DNA from: Halomonas sp.
Lineage (GTDB): Bacteria; Pseudomonadota; Gammaproteobacteria; Pseudomonadales; Halomonadaceae
Assembly: GCF_014859505.1 (NCBI RefSeq)
Contig: NZ_JACUUD010000001.1
Coordinates: 26,110-90,109, forward strand
Reading direction: 5' to 3'
DNA: 64,000 bases
Shown here: piece after piece, positions 34,823 to 45,121 of the stretch
Layout: every line of letters starts with the position of its first letter
How positions within the stretch are numbered: position 1 is the stretch's first letter
Program-made: the position numbers and the translations under genes
The notes under the pieces: generated by a model
The model's database searches: none
Seen by the model: only the letters and a program-made list of their open reading frames with translations
What the model was told of the DNA's origin: nothing

Positions 34823-36046
34823 CTAGCCGAACCAGCCGCCAACCAGGTTGGAGAAGAAGCGTCGGACCTGATCGACCAGCTTCTTGACGAGGCCGCCCTC
34901 CTCCACCGACTCCAGGGCCAGCAGCGGCTGCTCGCCTACCACCTCCTCGCCCAGGCGCACCTCCAGGGTGCCGACGCGCTGGCCTGCCTCGATGGGGGCG
35001 GCCAGGTCGCCCTGGATGTCCAGGCGGGCGGTCAGCTCCTCGTTGCGGGCACGCGGCACCGTCATCATCACGTCGCTGTCGATGCCCACTGGCAGCTCGT
35101 TGCTCTCCCCGCCCCACACCCGCGAGGTGTTGAGCACCGAGCCGGCGTCGTAGAGCTTGACGGTCTCGAAGTAGCGGAAACCGTAGCTGAGCAGCTTCTG
35201 GGTCTCCTGGGCCCGGGACTCCTCGGAGCTGGTGCCCATCACCACGGAGATCAGCCGCATGTCGTCACGCTTGGCGGAGGCCACCAGGCCATAGCCCGCC
35301 TCGGTGGTCCAGCCGGTCTTCAGGCCGTCCACGGTGGGATCGCGCCACAGCAGCCGATTGCGGTTGGGCTGGCGGATGTCGTTGAAGGTGAAGTACTTCT
35401 CGGCGTAGATCGCGTAGTGCTCGGGGTAGTCGTTGATGATGTACTGGGAGAGCAGCGCCATGTCGCGGGCCGAGGAGTACTGCTCCGGATGCGGCAGGCC
35501 GGTGGCGTTGGCGAAGCTGGTGTTGTGCAGGCCCAGGCGGGTGGCGTGCTGGTTCATCAGGTCGGCGAAGGGCACCTCGCCGCCGGCCAGGTGCTCGGCC
35601 ACCGCCACGCTGGCGTCGTTACCGGAGGCGATGATGATGCCGTAGAGCAGGTCGCGGATGGAGACCTGGGTGTCCACCTCGATGAACATCTTGGAGCCCC
35701 CGGTGCGCCAGGCATTCTCGCTGACCCTCACCATGTCGTTCATGGTGATGTTGCCGCGGTCCAGTTCGCGCTCCACCAGGTAGGCGGTCATCAACTTGGT
35801 CAGGCTCGCCGGCGGCAGGCGCTCGTCGGCATTGTGCTCCACCAGCACCCGGCCGCTGTCGGCATCCATCAGGAACCACGACTTGGCAGCGAGCTGGGGC
35901 GGCGAGGGAATCATGACCTGCGGCTGGGGCACCGGCACGCTCTGGGCCGAAGCCAGTGTCGATACCATCAGCAGACAGGCCAGAAGCGCCGGGATCAGCC
36001 GGAGGCGGCGAAGGGATAACAACTCTCTCATGGGGTCAAGTCTCAT
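34823..36046 (-). CDS. dacA: D-alanyl-D-alanine carboxypeptidase (PBP5/6 family)
   Basis: A 407-residue low-molecular-weight PBP that removes the terminal D-Ala of pentapeptides. It has a signal peptide ending 'TLASAQ', the three active-site motifs 'SLTK' (about residue 80), 'SGN' (about 142) and 'KTG' ('GLKTGWT'), a C-terminal beta domain, and an amphipathic C-terminal anchor ('VRRFFSNLVGGWFG'). It is called dacA by locus; dacC is possible. Two ATG codons (36046, 36031) are available and neither has a clear RBS. It belongs to the cell-wall cluster with rlpA and mltB. Confidence 0.92.
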   Translation of the reverse strand: MRLDPMRELLSLRRLRLIPALLACLLMVSTLASAQSVPVPQPQVMIPSPPQLAAKSWFLMDADSGRVLVEHNADERLPPASLTKLMTAYLVERELDRGNITMNDMVRVSENAWRTGGSKMFIEVDTQVSIRDLLYGIIIASGNDASVAVAEHLAGGEVPFADLMNQHATRLGLHNTSFANATGLPHPEQYSSARDMALLSQYIINDYPEHYAIYAEKYFTFNDIRQPNRNRLLWRDPTVDGLKTGWTTEAGYGLVASAKRDDMRLISVVMGTSSEESRAQETQKLLSYGFRYFETVKLYDAGSVLNTSRVWGGESNELPVGIDSDVMMTVPRARNEELTARLDIQGDLAAPIEAGQRVGTLEVRLGEEVVGEQPLLALESVEEGGLVKKLVDQVRRFFSNLVGGWFG

Positions 36047-36079
36047 GGAACACTCAGGGGGAAGGGAGTGGGGCGCCGG

Positions 36080-37063
36080 TCAGTCGGCGCCGTTGACGAT
36101 AAAGCTCTGATCGAAACCGGCACGGCGCAGCTCGCCGCGCACTGGCTCCACCTGGTCGGCGCTGGCCAGCGGACCGACCTGCACCCGATGTACGCCCGTC
36201 GAGACGGCCACCCGCACCGGGCGAGAAAGCTCGGCCTGGAGCCTGGCCTGCAGCGCCTGGGCGCTCTCGGCGGAACCCAGGGCGGCAATCTGCAGGAAGA
36301 TGGGGGGCTCGGTGGAACCCCGGCTGGCGCTGCTGGCGACCGTCGACGAGGTATCGGCCGCCGGAGCGGGGGCGGACGCCACCTGGCGGCCGGGGGGCGC
36401 GACCGCGCCGGCGCCGTTGCGCGTGCTGCCCCCGGGCGTCCCGCCACCGTTATCGGCCAGCCACTGCTCCACGTCGATGGCCTCCACCTTCACCCGGCCG
36501 GTGCCACGATCCAGGATCTCCAGCCGCGCCGCGGCGGCGTAGGAGAGATCGATCTCGCGGTCGTTGTGGAAGGGGCCACGGTCGTTGACCCGCACGATGG
36601 CCGAGCGGCCATTGTCCTGGTTGGTGACCCGCACGTAGCTGGGCAGCGGCAGCGAGCGGTGGGCGGCGCTCATCTTGTACATGTCATAGATTTCGCCGTT
36701 GGAGGTGGCGTAGCCGTGGAACTTCTCGCCATACCAAGACGCCGTGCCCTGGCGGGCATAGCCTCGAGCATCGGGCAGCACCCGATAGGTCTTGCCCCAC
36801 ACATCATAGGTCGACCGATTGCCGCCCCGGGAGGGCGCCTCGAGGCGCGGCACCGCATCGGGGATGCGGCTGACGTCCGGGGGATCCATGGGATAGGCGT
36901 CGCCGGACATAGCGTAGCGCTCGCCCCCACCGGACGGCGCCGCCGAGGAGACAGTCCGAGACTCGCCGGGCTCCGAAGACGGCGCCTGACCGCCGCCCCC
37001 GGCACAGCCCGCCAGCGCCATGGACGCCGCGGCCACCGCCAGCCACCACCGCCGGGCGCTCAT
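36080..37063 (-). CDS. rlpA: Septal ring lytic transglycosylase RlpA
   Basis: A 327-residue outer-membrane lipoprotein (lipobox 'ALAGC'). A double-psi beta-barrel domain follows at about 100-190 ('GTASWYGEKFHGYATSNGE', 'VRVNDRGPF' with the catalytic-region Asp). A Pro/Ser-rich linker leads to a C-terminal SPOR domain (about 250-325) which binds denuded septal glycan. RlpA cuts glycan strands that lack stem peptides. It starts at an ATGA overlap with mltB. Confidence 0.93.
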   Translation of the reverse strand: MSARRWWLAVAAASMALAGCAGGGGQAPSSEPGESRTVSSAAPSGGGERYAMSGDAYPMDPPDVSRIPDAVPRLEAPSRGGNRSTYDVWGKTYRVLPDARGYARQGTASWYGEKFHGYATSNGEIYDMYKMSAAHRSLPLPSYVRVTNQDNGRSAIVRVNDRGPFHNDREIDLSYAAAARLEILDRGTGRVKVEAIDVEQWLADNGGGTPGGSTRNGAGAVAPPGRQVASAPAPAADTSSTVASSASRGSTEPPIFLQIAALGSAESAQALQARLQAELSRPVRVAVSTGVHRVQVGPLASADQVEPVRGELRRAGFDQSFIVNGAD

Positions 37064-38118
37064 GGGCGCTCCTCCCCGTCGGCATGCACGGCATCCAGCC
37101 AGTGGGCATCCAGCGCCCGGGCCGCGGCGATGGCCTCGGCCAGCTCGGTGACCGCCATGGCGTATAGATGGCTGTGGTTGTAGCGGGTGATCACGTAGAA
37201 GTTGTGGTCGCCCAGCACGAAGCGCCAGTGGCCCTCGCCGTCCTCCAGGGAGACCGGCAGCAGCGACCGATCCGCGTCGATGTCGTCGGGCACCGTGATG
37301 CCGGCCTCGGCAACGCTACTCGCCGGGACGGCCGGCGGGCGCGCCGCACGGTTGAAGTCGATGCCCTCCGGCGGCGTCGCGGGCCCCTCGGCGTCGTGAT
37401 AGATCACCTCGCCGGCGCGCCAGCCATGCTCGGCAAAGTAGTTGCCCACGCTGCCGATGGCGTCCACCGGGTTGGTCCAGAGATCGCGAAGGCCGTCATC
37501 GTCGAAGTCCACGGCGTAGGCGCGATAGCTGGTGGGAATGAACTGCGGGTAGCCCATGGCGCCGGCGTAGGAGCCGGTGAGCTCGCCGGGGTCGACGCCC
37601 TGCTCGTGGGTGATCTCGAGGAAGGCGGCCAGCTCGCCGCGGAAGAAGCCGCCGCGGGTCGGGTGGTGGAAGGCCAGGGTGGCCAGGGAGTCGATCACCC
37701 GGTGACGGCCAGTGAAACGGCCATAGCTGGTCTCGACACCGATGATGGCGGCGACCACTTCGGGGGGCACGCCATACAGCGACTCGGCGCGCTCGAAGGC
37801 ATCGCGATGCACCTCGAGAAAGGTGACACCGCGGTGGATGCGCTCCGGCTGCAGGAAGATGGCGCGGTATTCGTCCCAGCGCAGGCGACGCTCGGCGGCA
37901 CCGGCCATGGCATCCAGCACGCCCTGCTGGAAGTCGGCGGAGGCCATGGCGGCCTCGAGCCAGTCGCGCTCGATCCCCTTGGCGGCCAGTTCCTCGACCA
38001 GTTCGCGCGTCTCGGCGTGGCGGCGCGGATCGAAGTCCGCCGCCAGGGGACTCATCGACACGCCCAGGGCGGCCATCGCGACCAGCGCCCTCACGCCATG
38101 GTTTCGAATCCGTAACAT
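37060..38118 (-). CDS. mltB: Membrane-bound lytic murein transglycosylase B
   Basis: A 352-residue periplasmic lytic transglycosylase (GH103). The signal peptide ends around 'SPLAA', without a lipobox, so it may be soluble rather than lipid-anchored. The catalytic Glu is in 'AIIGVETSYGRFTGRHRV', and 'MGYPQFIPTSYRAYAVDFD' is typical of the family. It cleaves MurNAc-GlcNAc bonds, forming 1,6-anhydro ends. I use ATG 38118, preceded by GGGAGAGAG. The next gene, rlpA, overlaps by 4 nt. Confidence 0.93.
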   Translation of the reverse strand: MLRIRNHGVRALVAMAALGVSMSPLAADFDPRRHAETRELVEELAAKGIERDWLEAAMASADFQQGVLDAMAGAAERRLRWDEYRAIFLQPERIHRGVTFLEVHRDAFERAESLYGVPPEVVAAIIGVETSYGRFTGRHRVIDSLATLAFHHPTRGGFFRGELAAFLEITHEQGVDPGELTGSYAGAMGYPQFIPTSYRAYAVDFDDDGLRDLWTNPVDAIGSVGNYFAEHGWRAGEVIYHDAEGPATPPEGIDFNRAARPPAVPASSVAEAGITVPDDIDADRSLLPVSLEDGEGHWRFVLGDHNFYVITRYNHSHLYAMAVTELAEAIAAARALDAHWLDAVHADGEERP

Positions 38119-38161
38119 GCAGCTCTCTCCCTGATTCGGCACCCTGATACCCGCAGCGGCC

Positions 38162-39322
38162 CTAGCGCGGGAGCAGGCGGCGATGCGCGTGAATGGCCAT
38201 GAGAATACCGAAACCCGCCATCAAGGTCACGCTGGAGGTGCCGCCGTAGCTGACCAGTGGCAGCGGCACGCCGACCACCGGCAGAATGCCGCTGACCATG
38301 CCCACGTTGACGAAGACATAAATGAAGAAGGTCAGGATGATGCTGCCCGCCACCAGGCGCCCGAAAGTGTCCTGGGCGCCGGCAGCCAGCCACAGGCCAC
38401 GGCTGATGATCAGCAGGTAGAGCAGCAGGATGGCGACGATGCCCACCAGGCCGAACTCCTCGCCGAGCACGGCGACGATGAAGTCGGTATGGCGCTCGGG
38501 CAGGAACTCCAGCTGGGACTGGGTGCCCTGCAGCCAGCCCTTGCCGAACACCCCGCCGCTGCCGATGGCGGTGGTGGACTGAATGATGTTCCAGCCCGAC
38601 CCCAGGGGGTCGCTGTTGGGATCGAGGAAGGTCAGCACCCGCTGGCGCTGGTAGTTGTGCAGGTTCATCCACAGCAGCGGCAGCGCCGCGGCGGCGATCA
38701 CCGCCAGGGCGGCGATGAAACGCCAGGAGAGCCCTGCCAGCAGCACCACGAAGACCGCCGCCGACGTCACCAGCAGCGAGGTGCCCAGATCGGGCTGCCT
38801 GGCGATCAGCACCACCGGTACGGCGATCAATACCACGCACACCGCGATATCACGCAGGCGCGGGGGAAGCTCCTGGCGGCTCAGGTAGGCGGCCACCATC
38901 AGCGGCACCGCCAGCTTCATCATCTCCGACGGCTGGAAGCGAATGACCCCCGGGATCACCAGCCAGCGCTGGGCGCCCATGCCGACGTCGCCGAAGAGTT
39001 CCACGGCCACCAGCAGCAGCACGCCGAGCAGATAGACCGCCAGCGCCCAGCGCAGCAGGGTCGACGGCGTCAGCTGGGCGAGAAAAAACATCACCGCAAG
39101 CGCCACCCCGAAGCGGATGCCCTGGGCGATCACTGCCTCGAGGCGCTGACCGCTGGCGCTGTAGAGCACCACCAGGCCCGACGCCATCAGCAGCAACAGC
39201 ATGCCCAGCAGCCAGGGGTCCAGATGGATTCGCTCCCAGAGGCTGCGGCGCCGGGAGATCCCGCTGGCCGGGGCGCGTACCGGGTGGGGTCGCAGCACCC
39301 GGGTGAGGTCGATCATGCCCAT
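38162..39322 (-). CDS. rodA: Rod-shape peptidoglycan glycosyltransferase RodA
   Basis: A 386-residue SEDS-family polytopic protein with about ten membrane helices. Characteristic pieces are 'QPDLGTSLLV' and 'LPERHTDFI' in the extracellular loop that carries the catalytic Asp, and a C-terminal 'LPLVSYGGTSS'. It polymerises lipid II together with PBP2 during elongation. ATG 39322 lies 3 nt after the mrdA stop; ATG 39316 is also possible. Confidence 0.95.
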   Translation of the reverse strand: MGMIDLTRVLRPHPVRAPASGISRRRSLWERIHLDPWLLGMLLLLMASGLVVLYSASGQRLEAVIAQGIRFGVALAVMFFLAQLTPSTLLRWALAVYLLGVLLLVAVELFGDVGMGAQRWLVIPGVIRFQPSEMMKLAVPLMVAAYLSRQELPPRLRDIAVCVVLIAVPVVLIARQPDLGTSLLVTSAAVFVVLLAGLSWRFIAALAVIAAAALPLLWMNLHNYQRQRVLTFLDPNSDPLGSGWNIIQSTTAIGSGGVFGKGWLQGTQSQLEFLPERHTDFIVAVLGEEFGLVGIVAILLLYLLIISRGLWLAAGAQDTFGRLVAGSIILTFFIYVFVNVGMVSGILPVVGVPLPLVSYGGTSSVTLMAGFGILMAIHAHRRLLPR

Positions 39323-39325
39323 GGG

Positions 39326-41233
39326 TCAGTTCCCCGCGACTCGGCCATCGTCATCCTCCATTGCCTCGCGCAGCTCCTCCACGTCGGGTTCGCGATCCCT
39401 TAGCAGCCACGCGTCGGTCATGGCCCGGGCCAGGTGGGCAGCGTGGGTACTGCCACCGCCGGCGTTCTCGACGATCACCGATACCGCGATCTGGGGGTCA
39501 TCGGTGGGGGCGAAGGCCATGAACAGCGCGTGGTCGCGCAGCCGCTCGGCCAGCTCCTCGGCGTTGTAACGCTGGTCCTGGCCCAGCGAAAAGACCTGGG
39601 CGGTGCCGGACTTGCCGGCCATGCGGTACTCGAGCCCCACCCCGGTGCGCCGCGCCGTGCCCTCGTGGCCGGTCATCACCTTCTCCATGCCGGAGAAGAT
39701 CCGGTCCCACCAGGCGTCATTGGGAATCTCGATGTCCGGCGGGGTCTCGGGTACCCGCTCGGGCACCGGCGAGTCACCGATGCGGCTGGCCAGGCGCGGC
39801 TTGACCCACTGGCCTCGGTTGGCCAGCACCGCCGTGGCGGTGGCCAGCTGAAGCGGCGTGACCTGCCAGTAGCCCTGGCCGATGCCCACCGAGAGGGTCT
39901 CACCCGGGTACCAGGGCTGGTTGAAGCGACCCCGTTTCCAATCCCGCGACGGCATCAGGGCCGTGCTCTCGCCAAAGATGTCGTGGCCCACCCGTTGCCC
40001 GAAACCGAAGGCACTCATGTTGTCGTGGAGCCGGTCGATGCCCAGTTCGTGGGCCAGTGAGTAATAGTAGGTGTTATTGGAGACGGCGATGGAGCGCTCC
40101 ATGTCCACTCGGCCGTGTCCCCAGCGCAGCCAGTTACGGTAACGCCGGGAGTCGTTGGGCAGCTGGTAGAAGCCGGGGTCGTGGATCGCCCGGTCCGGGG
40201 TGATCACCCCTTCCGCCAGGCCGGCGAATGCCAGGAAAGGCTTGATGGTGGAGCCAGGCGGGTAGTGGCCGCGAATCGCCCGGTTGTAGAGCGGCAGGTC
40301 GAGGTTCTCCTGCAGCGCCCGGTAGGAGGCTACGTCGATGCCGGTGACGAACTGGTTGCTGTCGAACCCCGGCGCCGAGACCATCGCCAGGATCTCGCCG
40401 GTCTGTGGCGCGACGGCCACGATGGAGCCGCGGCGGCCATCCATGAGCTCGTAGGCCAGCTTCTGCATCTTACGGTCTATAGTCAGGGTCAGGTGCTGGC
40501 CCGGCACCGGGTCGGTACGCCCCAGTTCGCGCAGCACCCGTCCACGAGCGTTGGTCTCCACCTTGCGCAACCCCGCCTGCCCGTGCAGCTCGTCCTCGTA
40601 GAAGCGCTCGACGCCGGTCTTACCCATGAAGTGGGTGCCGGCGTAGCGGCCAGTATCCAGGGTCGCCAGCTCCTCGGCGTTGATACGGCCCACATAGCCC
40701 AGGGCGTGGGCCATGACCTCGGCATCCGGGTAGAAGCGCAGCAGCTGCGCCTCCACCTCGACGCCGGGCAGCAGGTGACGGTTCACCGACACCCGAGCGA
40801 TCTGATCCTCGTCGAGGTCGCTCATCAGCAGCGCCGGCTGGAAGGGACGCTGGCGCTGGCGGGAGCGCAGCCGGAACGCCTCGGCCTCCTCGTCGGAGAG
40901 CTCGAGCAGCTCCACCAGCAGCGCCAGGGTGGCGTCCAGGTCGTCGACCCGCTCGCGCACCAGGGTGAGGTTGTAGGTGGGTCGGTTCTCGGCCAGCAGC
41001 ACGCCGTTGCGGTCGTAGATCAGCCCGCGAGTAGGCGGCAGCGGCTCGACCCGCACGCGATTCTTCTCGGAGCGGGTGCTGTAGACCTCGTGCTGGACCA
41101 CCTGCAGGTAGGCCAGCCGCCCCATCAGCAGGCCGGTCATGGCGAACACCAGCACGACGGCTAGCAGCGCCCGCACCCGGAAGATGCGCAGCGCCTGCTC
41201 GGGGCTCTTGAGGTTGTCGCGATTCTTGCGCAT
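39326..41233 (-). CDS. mrdA: Penicillin-binding protein 2
   Basis: A 635-residue class B PBP: one N-terminal membrane anchor ('LAVVLVFAMTGLLMGRLAY'), a pedestal domain, and a transpeptidase domain with 'GSTIKP' (Ser near residue 330), 'SNN' and 'KSGTAQV'. It cross-links side-wall glycan made by RodA. The gene follows rlmH by 24 bp and precedes rodA by 3 bp, the usual elongasome order. Confidence 0.95.
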   Translation of the reverse strand: MRKNRDNLKSPEQALRIFRVRALLAVVLVFAMTGLLMGRLAYLQVVQHEVYSTRSEKNRVRVEPLPPTRGLIYDRNGVLLAENRPTYNLTLVRERVDDLDATLALLVELLELSDEEAEAFRLRSRQRQRPFQPALLMSDLDEDQIARVSVNRHLLPGVEVEAQLLRFYPDAEVMAHALGYVGRINAEELATLDTGRYAGTHFMGKTGVERFYEDELHGQAGLRKVETNARGRVLRELGRTDPVPGQHLTLTIDRKMQKLAYELMDGRRGSIVAVAPQTGEILAMVSAPGFDSNQFVTGIDVASYRALQENLDLPLYNRAIRGHYPPGSTIKPFLAFAGLAEGVITPDRAIHDPGFYQLPNDSRRYRNWLRWGHGRVDMERSIAVSNNTYYYSLAHELGIDRLHDNMSAFGFGQRVGHDIFGESTALMPSRDWKRGRFNQPWYPGETLSVGIGQGYWQVTPLQLATATAVLANRGQWVKPRLASRIGDSPVPERVPETPPDIEIPNDAWWDRIFSGMEKVMTGHEGTARRTGVGLEYRMAGKSGTAQVFSLGQDQRYNAEELAERLRDHALFMAFAPTDDPQIAVSVIVENAGGGSTHAAHLARAMTDAWLLRDREPDVEELREAMEDDDGRVAGN

Positions 41234-41257
41234 CGCACTCTCGGCCGGGCGGCTCGG

Positions 41258-41725
41258 TCAGCGGTGGTAGGGGTGCCCCACCATCAGGGTCCAGGCGCGG
41301 TAAAGCTGCTCGGCGAGCAGGATCCGCACCAGCGGGTGGGGCAGGGTCAGCGGCGACAGCGACCAACGCTGGTCGGCGGCGGCGGAGAGTCCCGGCTCGA
41401 GGCCGTCGGGACCGCCCACCAGCAGCGCCACGTCGCGCCCGGCGAGGCGCCAGGCATCGGCCTGGGCGGCGAGCTGCTCGGTGCTCCAGGGCTTTCCCCC
41501 CACCTCCAGGACCACCACATGCTCGTCACCGCGCAAGCGGGAGCGCAGGCGCTCTGCCTCCATAGCCATGGCGCGGGGAATGTCGGCATTCTTGCCGCGC
41601 TGGCCGGGGGCGATCTCCTCCACCTCGAGGCTGAAGTCCCGCGGCAGGCGCTTTCGGTACTCCTCGACGCCCTCGTTGACCCAGGCGGGCATGCGGGTGC
41701 CCACCGCCAGCAGGCGGACCTTCAT
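41258..41725 (-). CDS. rlmH: 23S rRNA pseudouridine-1915 N3-methyltransferase
   Basis: A 155-residue SPOUT methyltransferase. The knot region is seen as '[13 protein letters not shown]' and '[18 protein letters not shown]' with terminal 'GHPYHR', all typical of RlmH. It modifies helix 69 of 23S rRNA in the 70S ribosome. The ATG overlaps the rsfS stop codon (ATGA). The track start at 41779 lies within rsfS. Confidence 0.95.
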   Translation of the reverse strand: MKVRLLAVGTRMPAWVNEGVEEYRKRLPRDFSLEVEEIAPGQRGKNADIPRAMAMEAERLRSRLRGDEHVVVLEVGGKPWSTEQLAAQADAWRLAGRDVALLVGGPDGLEPGLSAAADQRWSLSPLTLPHPLVRILLAEQLYRAWTLMVGHPYHR

Positions 41726-42087
41726 GCGCCGGAGGCCTCGCCCTCGCTGCGCTCGGCGTCGCTGGGCAGATCGGCCCACAGGCGCTCGAGGTCGTAGAGC
41801 TGGCGGGTTTCCGGCAGCATCACGTGAACCACCACGTCCCCCAGGTCCACCAGCACCCAGTCGGCGCCGTTCTCGCCCTCGACGCCCAACGGCTGGAGGC
41901 CGGCCTCCTTGGCCTTCTGAACCACATTATTGGCCAGGGCCGAGACGTGACGGGTGGAGGTGCCGCTGGCGATGACCATCAGGTCCGTCACGCTGGTCAG
42001 GTGCGAGACATCCAGCAGGGCGATGTCCTTGGCCTTGAGGTCCTCCAGCGCGTCAATCGCCAGAGTCTTGAGTGCGTCAGTATGCAT
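41722..42087 (-). CDS. rsfS: Ribosomal silencing factor RsfS
   Basis: A 121-residue protein that binds L14 and blocks joining of ribosomal subunits in poor conditions. Family features '[28 protein letters not shown]' (short core 'SGTSTRHV') and '[14 protein letters not shown]' are clear. It has a short acidic C-terminal tail. It lies between nadD and rlmH and overlaps the latter by 4 nt. Confidence 0.95.
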   Translation of the reverse strand: MHTDALKTLAIDALEDLKAKDIALLDVSHLTSVTDLMVIASGTSTRHVSALANNVVQKAKEAGLQPLGVEGENGADWVLVDLGDVVVHVMLPETRQLYDLERLWADLPSDAERSEGEASGA

Positions 42088-42161
42088 AGGGTCTTCTGTC
42101 TGAATGTCGTTGATCGACCATTGTACCGGGTTGACCGCACGCTGGCAGCGCCCGTTCCCGG

Positions 42162-42857
42162 TCAGTGCCGATAGAGGCCGTGCTCGAGCAGGTGGCGCTC
42201 CACCGCCTCGGGGAGCAGATAGCGAACGCTTCTGCCCTCGGCCAGGCGGCGGCGCACCTCGGTGGCCGAGATCGCCATGCGCGAGGGCAGCGCCAGGCGC
42301 AGCAGGCCACCGGCGGGGCTCGCCATCAGCGCCTCCACCCCGTCCACCTCGCGGCCCCCGATCAGCGCGGTCAGGGCCGCCGGCAGCGGCGCCTCGAAGT
42401 CGGGGCGGTCGATCACCACCAGGTGGGCCAGGGCGAAGAGCCGCTCGGGCTCGTGCCAGTCGGCCAGGCGCAGGAAGGCGTCATGGCCCAGCGCCATCAC
42501 CAGGCGCGCCCCGGGGCCGACCTCCTCGCGCAGCGAGGCCAGGGTATCGGCGCTGAAGGAGGGGCCTGCACGATACAGCTCCCGGGGATCGGCCACCAGA
42601 CCGGGAGTGTCGCCGATGCCGAGGCGCAGCAGCGCCAGGCGCTGCTGCGGGGCGACCCGCGGCTCGCCGCGCAGCGGGGGCACGCTGGCCGGGATCATGT
42701 GGACCCGGTCCAGCTCGAGCGCCTCGCGGAGCTCCACGGCGCTGCGCAGGTGGCCCAGGTGCACCGGGTCGAAGGTGCCGCCGAGCATGGCGAGGCGCGC
42801 CGGCCTGGGCGGGTCGACCTCCCCCGCCGGCAGCGGCAGGTGTGCACCCTGGCTCAC
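42162..42857 (-). CDS. nadD: Nicotinate-nucleotide adenylyltransferase
   Basis: A 231-residue nucleotidyltransferase of NAD synthesis. '[14 protein letters not shown]' is the ATP-binding signature, and '[21 protein letters not shown]' is the C-terminal ISSTxIR-type motif. The start is chosen as GTG 42857, overlapping the proA stop (GTGA): the ATG at 42788 would remove the first beta strand ('[10 protein letters not shown]'). This leaves an unusually long N-terminal extension of about 20 residues. It is translationally coupled to proA. Confidence 0.92.
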   Translation of the reverse strand: MSQGAHLPLPAGEVDPPRPARLAMLGGTFDPVHLGHLRSAVELREALELDRVHMIPASVPPLRGEPRVAPQQRLALLRLGIGDTPGLVADPRELYRAGPSFSADTLASLREEVGPGARLVMALGHDAFLRLADWHEPERLFALAHLVVIDRPDFEAPLPAALTALIGGREVDGVEALMASPAGGLLRLALPSRMAISATEVRRRLAEGRSVRYLLPEAVERHLLEHGLYRH

Positions 42858-44146
42858 TGGCGGATCTGGCCGTCGCCCAGCACCACGTACTTGCGGGTGG
42901 TGAGCCCCTCGAGGCCCACCGGCCCACGGGCGTGCAACTTGTCGGTGGAGATGCCGATCTCGGCACCCAGGCCATACTCGAAGCCATCGGCAAAGCGGGT
43001 GGAGGCATTGACCATCACCGAGCTGGAGTCCACCTCGGCCAGGAAGCGCCGGGCCAGGCCGTAGTCGCTGGTGACGATGGCATCGGTGTGATGGGAACCG
43101 TGGCGCTCGATGTGCTCGATGGCGGCCTCGATGCCGTCCATCACGCGCACCGCCAGCACTGGCGCCAGGTACTCCGTGTCCCAGTCCGCTTCGCTGGCGG
43201 CGGCGGCCTGGGGCAGGATCGCCCGGGTGCGTTCGCAGCCGCGCAACTCCACCCCATGCTCGGCATAGGCCGCGGCGAGACGGGGCAGCAGGGTCGCGGC
43301 CACCGGCGCATCCACCAGCAGGGTCTCCATGGTGTTGCAGGTGCCGTAGCGGTGGGTCTTGGCGTTGACGGCGATGGCGAAGGCCTTGTCGAGGTCCGCC
43401 GTGGCGTCCACGTAGACATGACAGATGCCATCGAGATGCTTGATCACAGGCACCCGGGCCTCGCGGGAGATCCGCTCGATCAGCGACTTGCCGCCGCGGG
43501 GGATGATCACGTCGACATACTCGGGCATGGCGATCAGGCGACCCACGGCAGCGCGGTCGGTGGTGGCCACCACCTGAACGGCGCCCTCGGGCAGGCCGGC
43601 GTCGGCCAGGCCATCGCGCAGGCACTCGGCGATGGCAGTGTTAGAGTCACGCGCTTCGCTGCCGCCGCGCAGGATCGCCGCGTTGCCCGACTTGAGGCAC
43701 AGGCTGGCCGCCTCGACGGTGACGTTGGGCCGTGACTCGTAGATGATGCCGATCACCCCCAGCGGCACGCGCATCTGCCCCACCTGGATGCCGCTCGGCC
43801 GAAAACGCAGGCCGTCGATCTCGCCGACCGGATCGGGCAGGGCCGCCACCTGGTGGAGCCCCTCGATCATGGCGTCGATGCGCGCCGGAGTGAGTTCCAG
43901 ACGGTCGAGCAGCGCGGCATCGAGCCCCCCGGCCCGGCCGCGGGCCATGTCATCGGCGTTGGCCGCGGCAATCGCCTCGCGGCGTGCCTCCAGGCGCGCC
44001 GCAATGGCCAGCAGGGCGGCGTTCTTGGCACCGCTGGAGGCGCGGCGCATGGCCGCCGCGGCCTGGCGGGCCGCCTGGCCGAGGCCGGTCATGTAGGCTT
44101 CGACGTCCCGGATCGCCTCGTCCGTGGAGATGACTTGTGCTGACAT
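42854..44146 (-). CDS. proA: Gamma-glutamyl phosphate reductase
   Basis: A 430-residue aldehyde-dehydrogenase-fold enzyme, the second step of proline synthesis. The catalytic Cys lies in '[15 protein letters not shown]'; '[16 protein letters not shown]' is the NADPH-side signature, and it ends with '[16 protein letters not shown]'. It heads the minus-strand cluster down to lipB. Proline is a compatible solute precursor in halophiles, though this enzyme is universal. Confidence 0.95.
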   Translation of the reverse strand: MSAQVISTDEAIRDVEAYMTGLGQAARQAAAAMRRASSGAKNAALLAIAARLEARREAIAAANADDMARGRAGGLDAALLDRLELTPARIDAMIEGLHQVAALPDPVGEIDGLRFRPSGIQVGQMRVPLGVIGIIYESRPNVTVEAASLCLKSGNAAILRGGSEARDSNTAIAECLRDGLADAGLPEGAVQVVATTDRAAVGRLIAMPEYVDVIIPRGGKSLIERISREARVPVIKHLDGICHVYVDATADLDKAFAIAVNAKTHRYGTCNTMETLLVDAPVAATLLPRLAAAYAEHGVELRGCERTRAILPQAAAASEADWDTEYLAPVLAVRVMDGIEAAIEHIERHGSHHTDAIVTSDYGLARRFLAEVDSSSVMVNASTRFADGFEYGLGAEIGISTDKLHARGPVGLEGLTTRKYVVLGDGQIRQ

Positions 44147-44251
44147 GCCGAAAGGGGTCTCCTGTGGGCGTGGCCAGACGGACCGGCCACGGCGTTATAC
44201 TGGCGCGGCCAGGCCACGCGAATTCGGGAAAGGGAGACATAGTAAGTCACC

Positions 44252-45121
44252 ATGCAGAGCAAGTACAAAGTCGGCCTGCTGCGCCTCAACCTGGTGCTGG
44301 CGGCCCTGCTGCCGGCGCTGATGGCGCCGGCCTCGACGAATGTGACCGAGGCCCTGCTGCTGTGGATGGCCGCCGGCTGGCTGGCCGTCTCGGCCGCGCT
44401 GGTGGAATTCAGCCACCGCCGCCCGGCCCTGGTGCCCTGGCAGCTGCTGCCCAGCCTGCTGCTGACCGCCCTGCTGTTTACCGCCCCCGAGCGCTTCCCG
44501 CTATGGCTGTGGGCCTGGGGGGCGCTGGTCATGCTACCCCAGCCGGCCTGGATGTCGGGACTCAACCTGCTGCTGGCCACGCTCTCCTGGGGGGGGCTCG
44601 CCCGCGCCATGCCGCCGGAACAGGCGGCATTCGCCGGCGCCGTGCTGGCGGCACTGCTGCTGCTGGGACTCTCCCGCTCCCGGGATCTGGCGCCGCTGCG
44701 CGGCGTGGCCCGCCAACGCGCTCACCTGGCGCCGGGTCTGCGTCTTTGGCCCCGCGCCCAGCTGAGCCGCGACCTCACCCGGGAGCGGGCCCGGGTGCAC
44801 CGCGACGGGGTCCATGGCGAACTCCTGCTGCTGCGCACCGGACGGCCGCGCTTCTGGTCCCAGGCCCAGCGGCTCTGCGCCCTGACCCGCAGCTTCGAGC
44901 ACTGCTACCGACTCGATGGTCATACCCTGGCCGCCCTGCTGCTCTCTCCAGATGCCGAACAGGCCGAACGACGTCGTGCCGATCTGCTGGCCCAGTTGGG
45001 GCCCATCCAGCGACTTCGCGCCACGCCACTGGCCCGTGTCGTCTCGCTGGCGGAAGAGTGTCGAGCGCTGGAACGCCAGACCGGCGCGGCGGACGTGAAC
45101 AAGGGAGCGGGACATGGCTGA
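44252..45121 (+). CDS. Membrane protein with degenerate GGDEF-like domain (tandem copy 1)
   Basis: A 289-residue protein: about five hydrophobic helices in residues 1-150, then a cytosolic part. The latter has the spacing of a GGDEF domain, with a 'LLLLRTGRPRFWSQAQRL' segment where the first nucleotide-binding strand is expected and 'CYRLDGHTLAALLLSPDAEQA' in place of 'R-x-GGDEF-x-x-LLP'. The active-site residues are lost, so it should not make cyclic di-GMP. I do not recognise a characterised family. It overlaps the next gene by 8 nt, and the two are alike in layout. Confidence 0.65.
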   Translation: MQSKYKVGLLRLNLVLAALLPALMAPASTNVTEALLLWMAAGWLAVSAALVEFSHRRPALVPWQLLPSLLLTALLFTAPERFPLWLWAWGALVMLPQPAWMSGLNLLLATLSWGGLARAMPPEQAAFAGAVLAALLLLGLSRSRDLAPLRGVARQRAHLAPGLRLWPRAQLSRDLTRERARVHRDGVHGELLLLRTGRPRFWSQAQRLCALTRSFEHCYRLDGHTLAALLLSPDAEQAERRRADLLAQLGPIQRLRATPLARVVSLAEECRALERQTGAADVNKGAGHG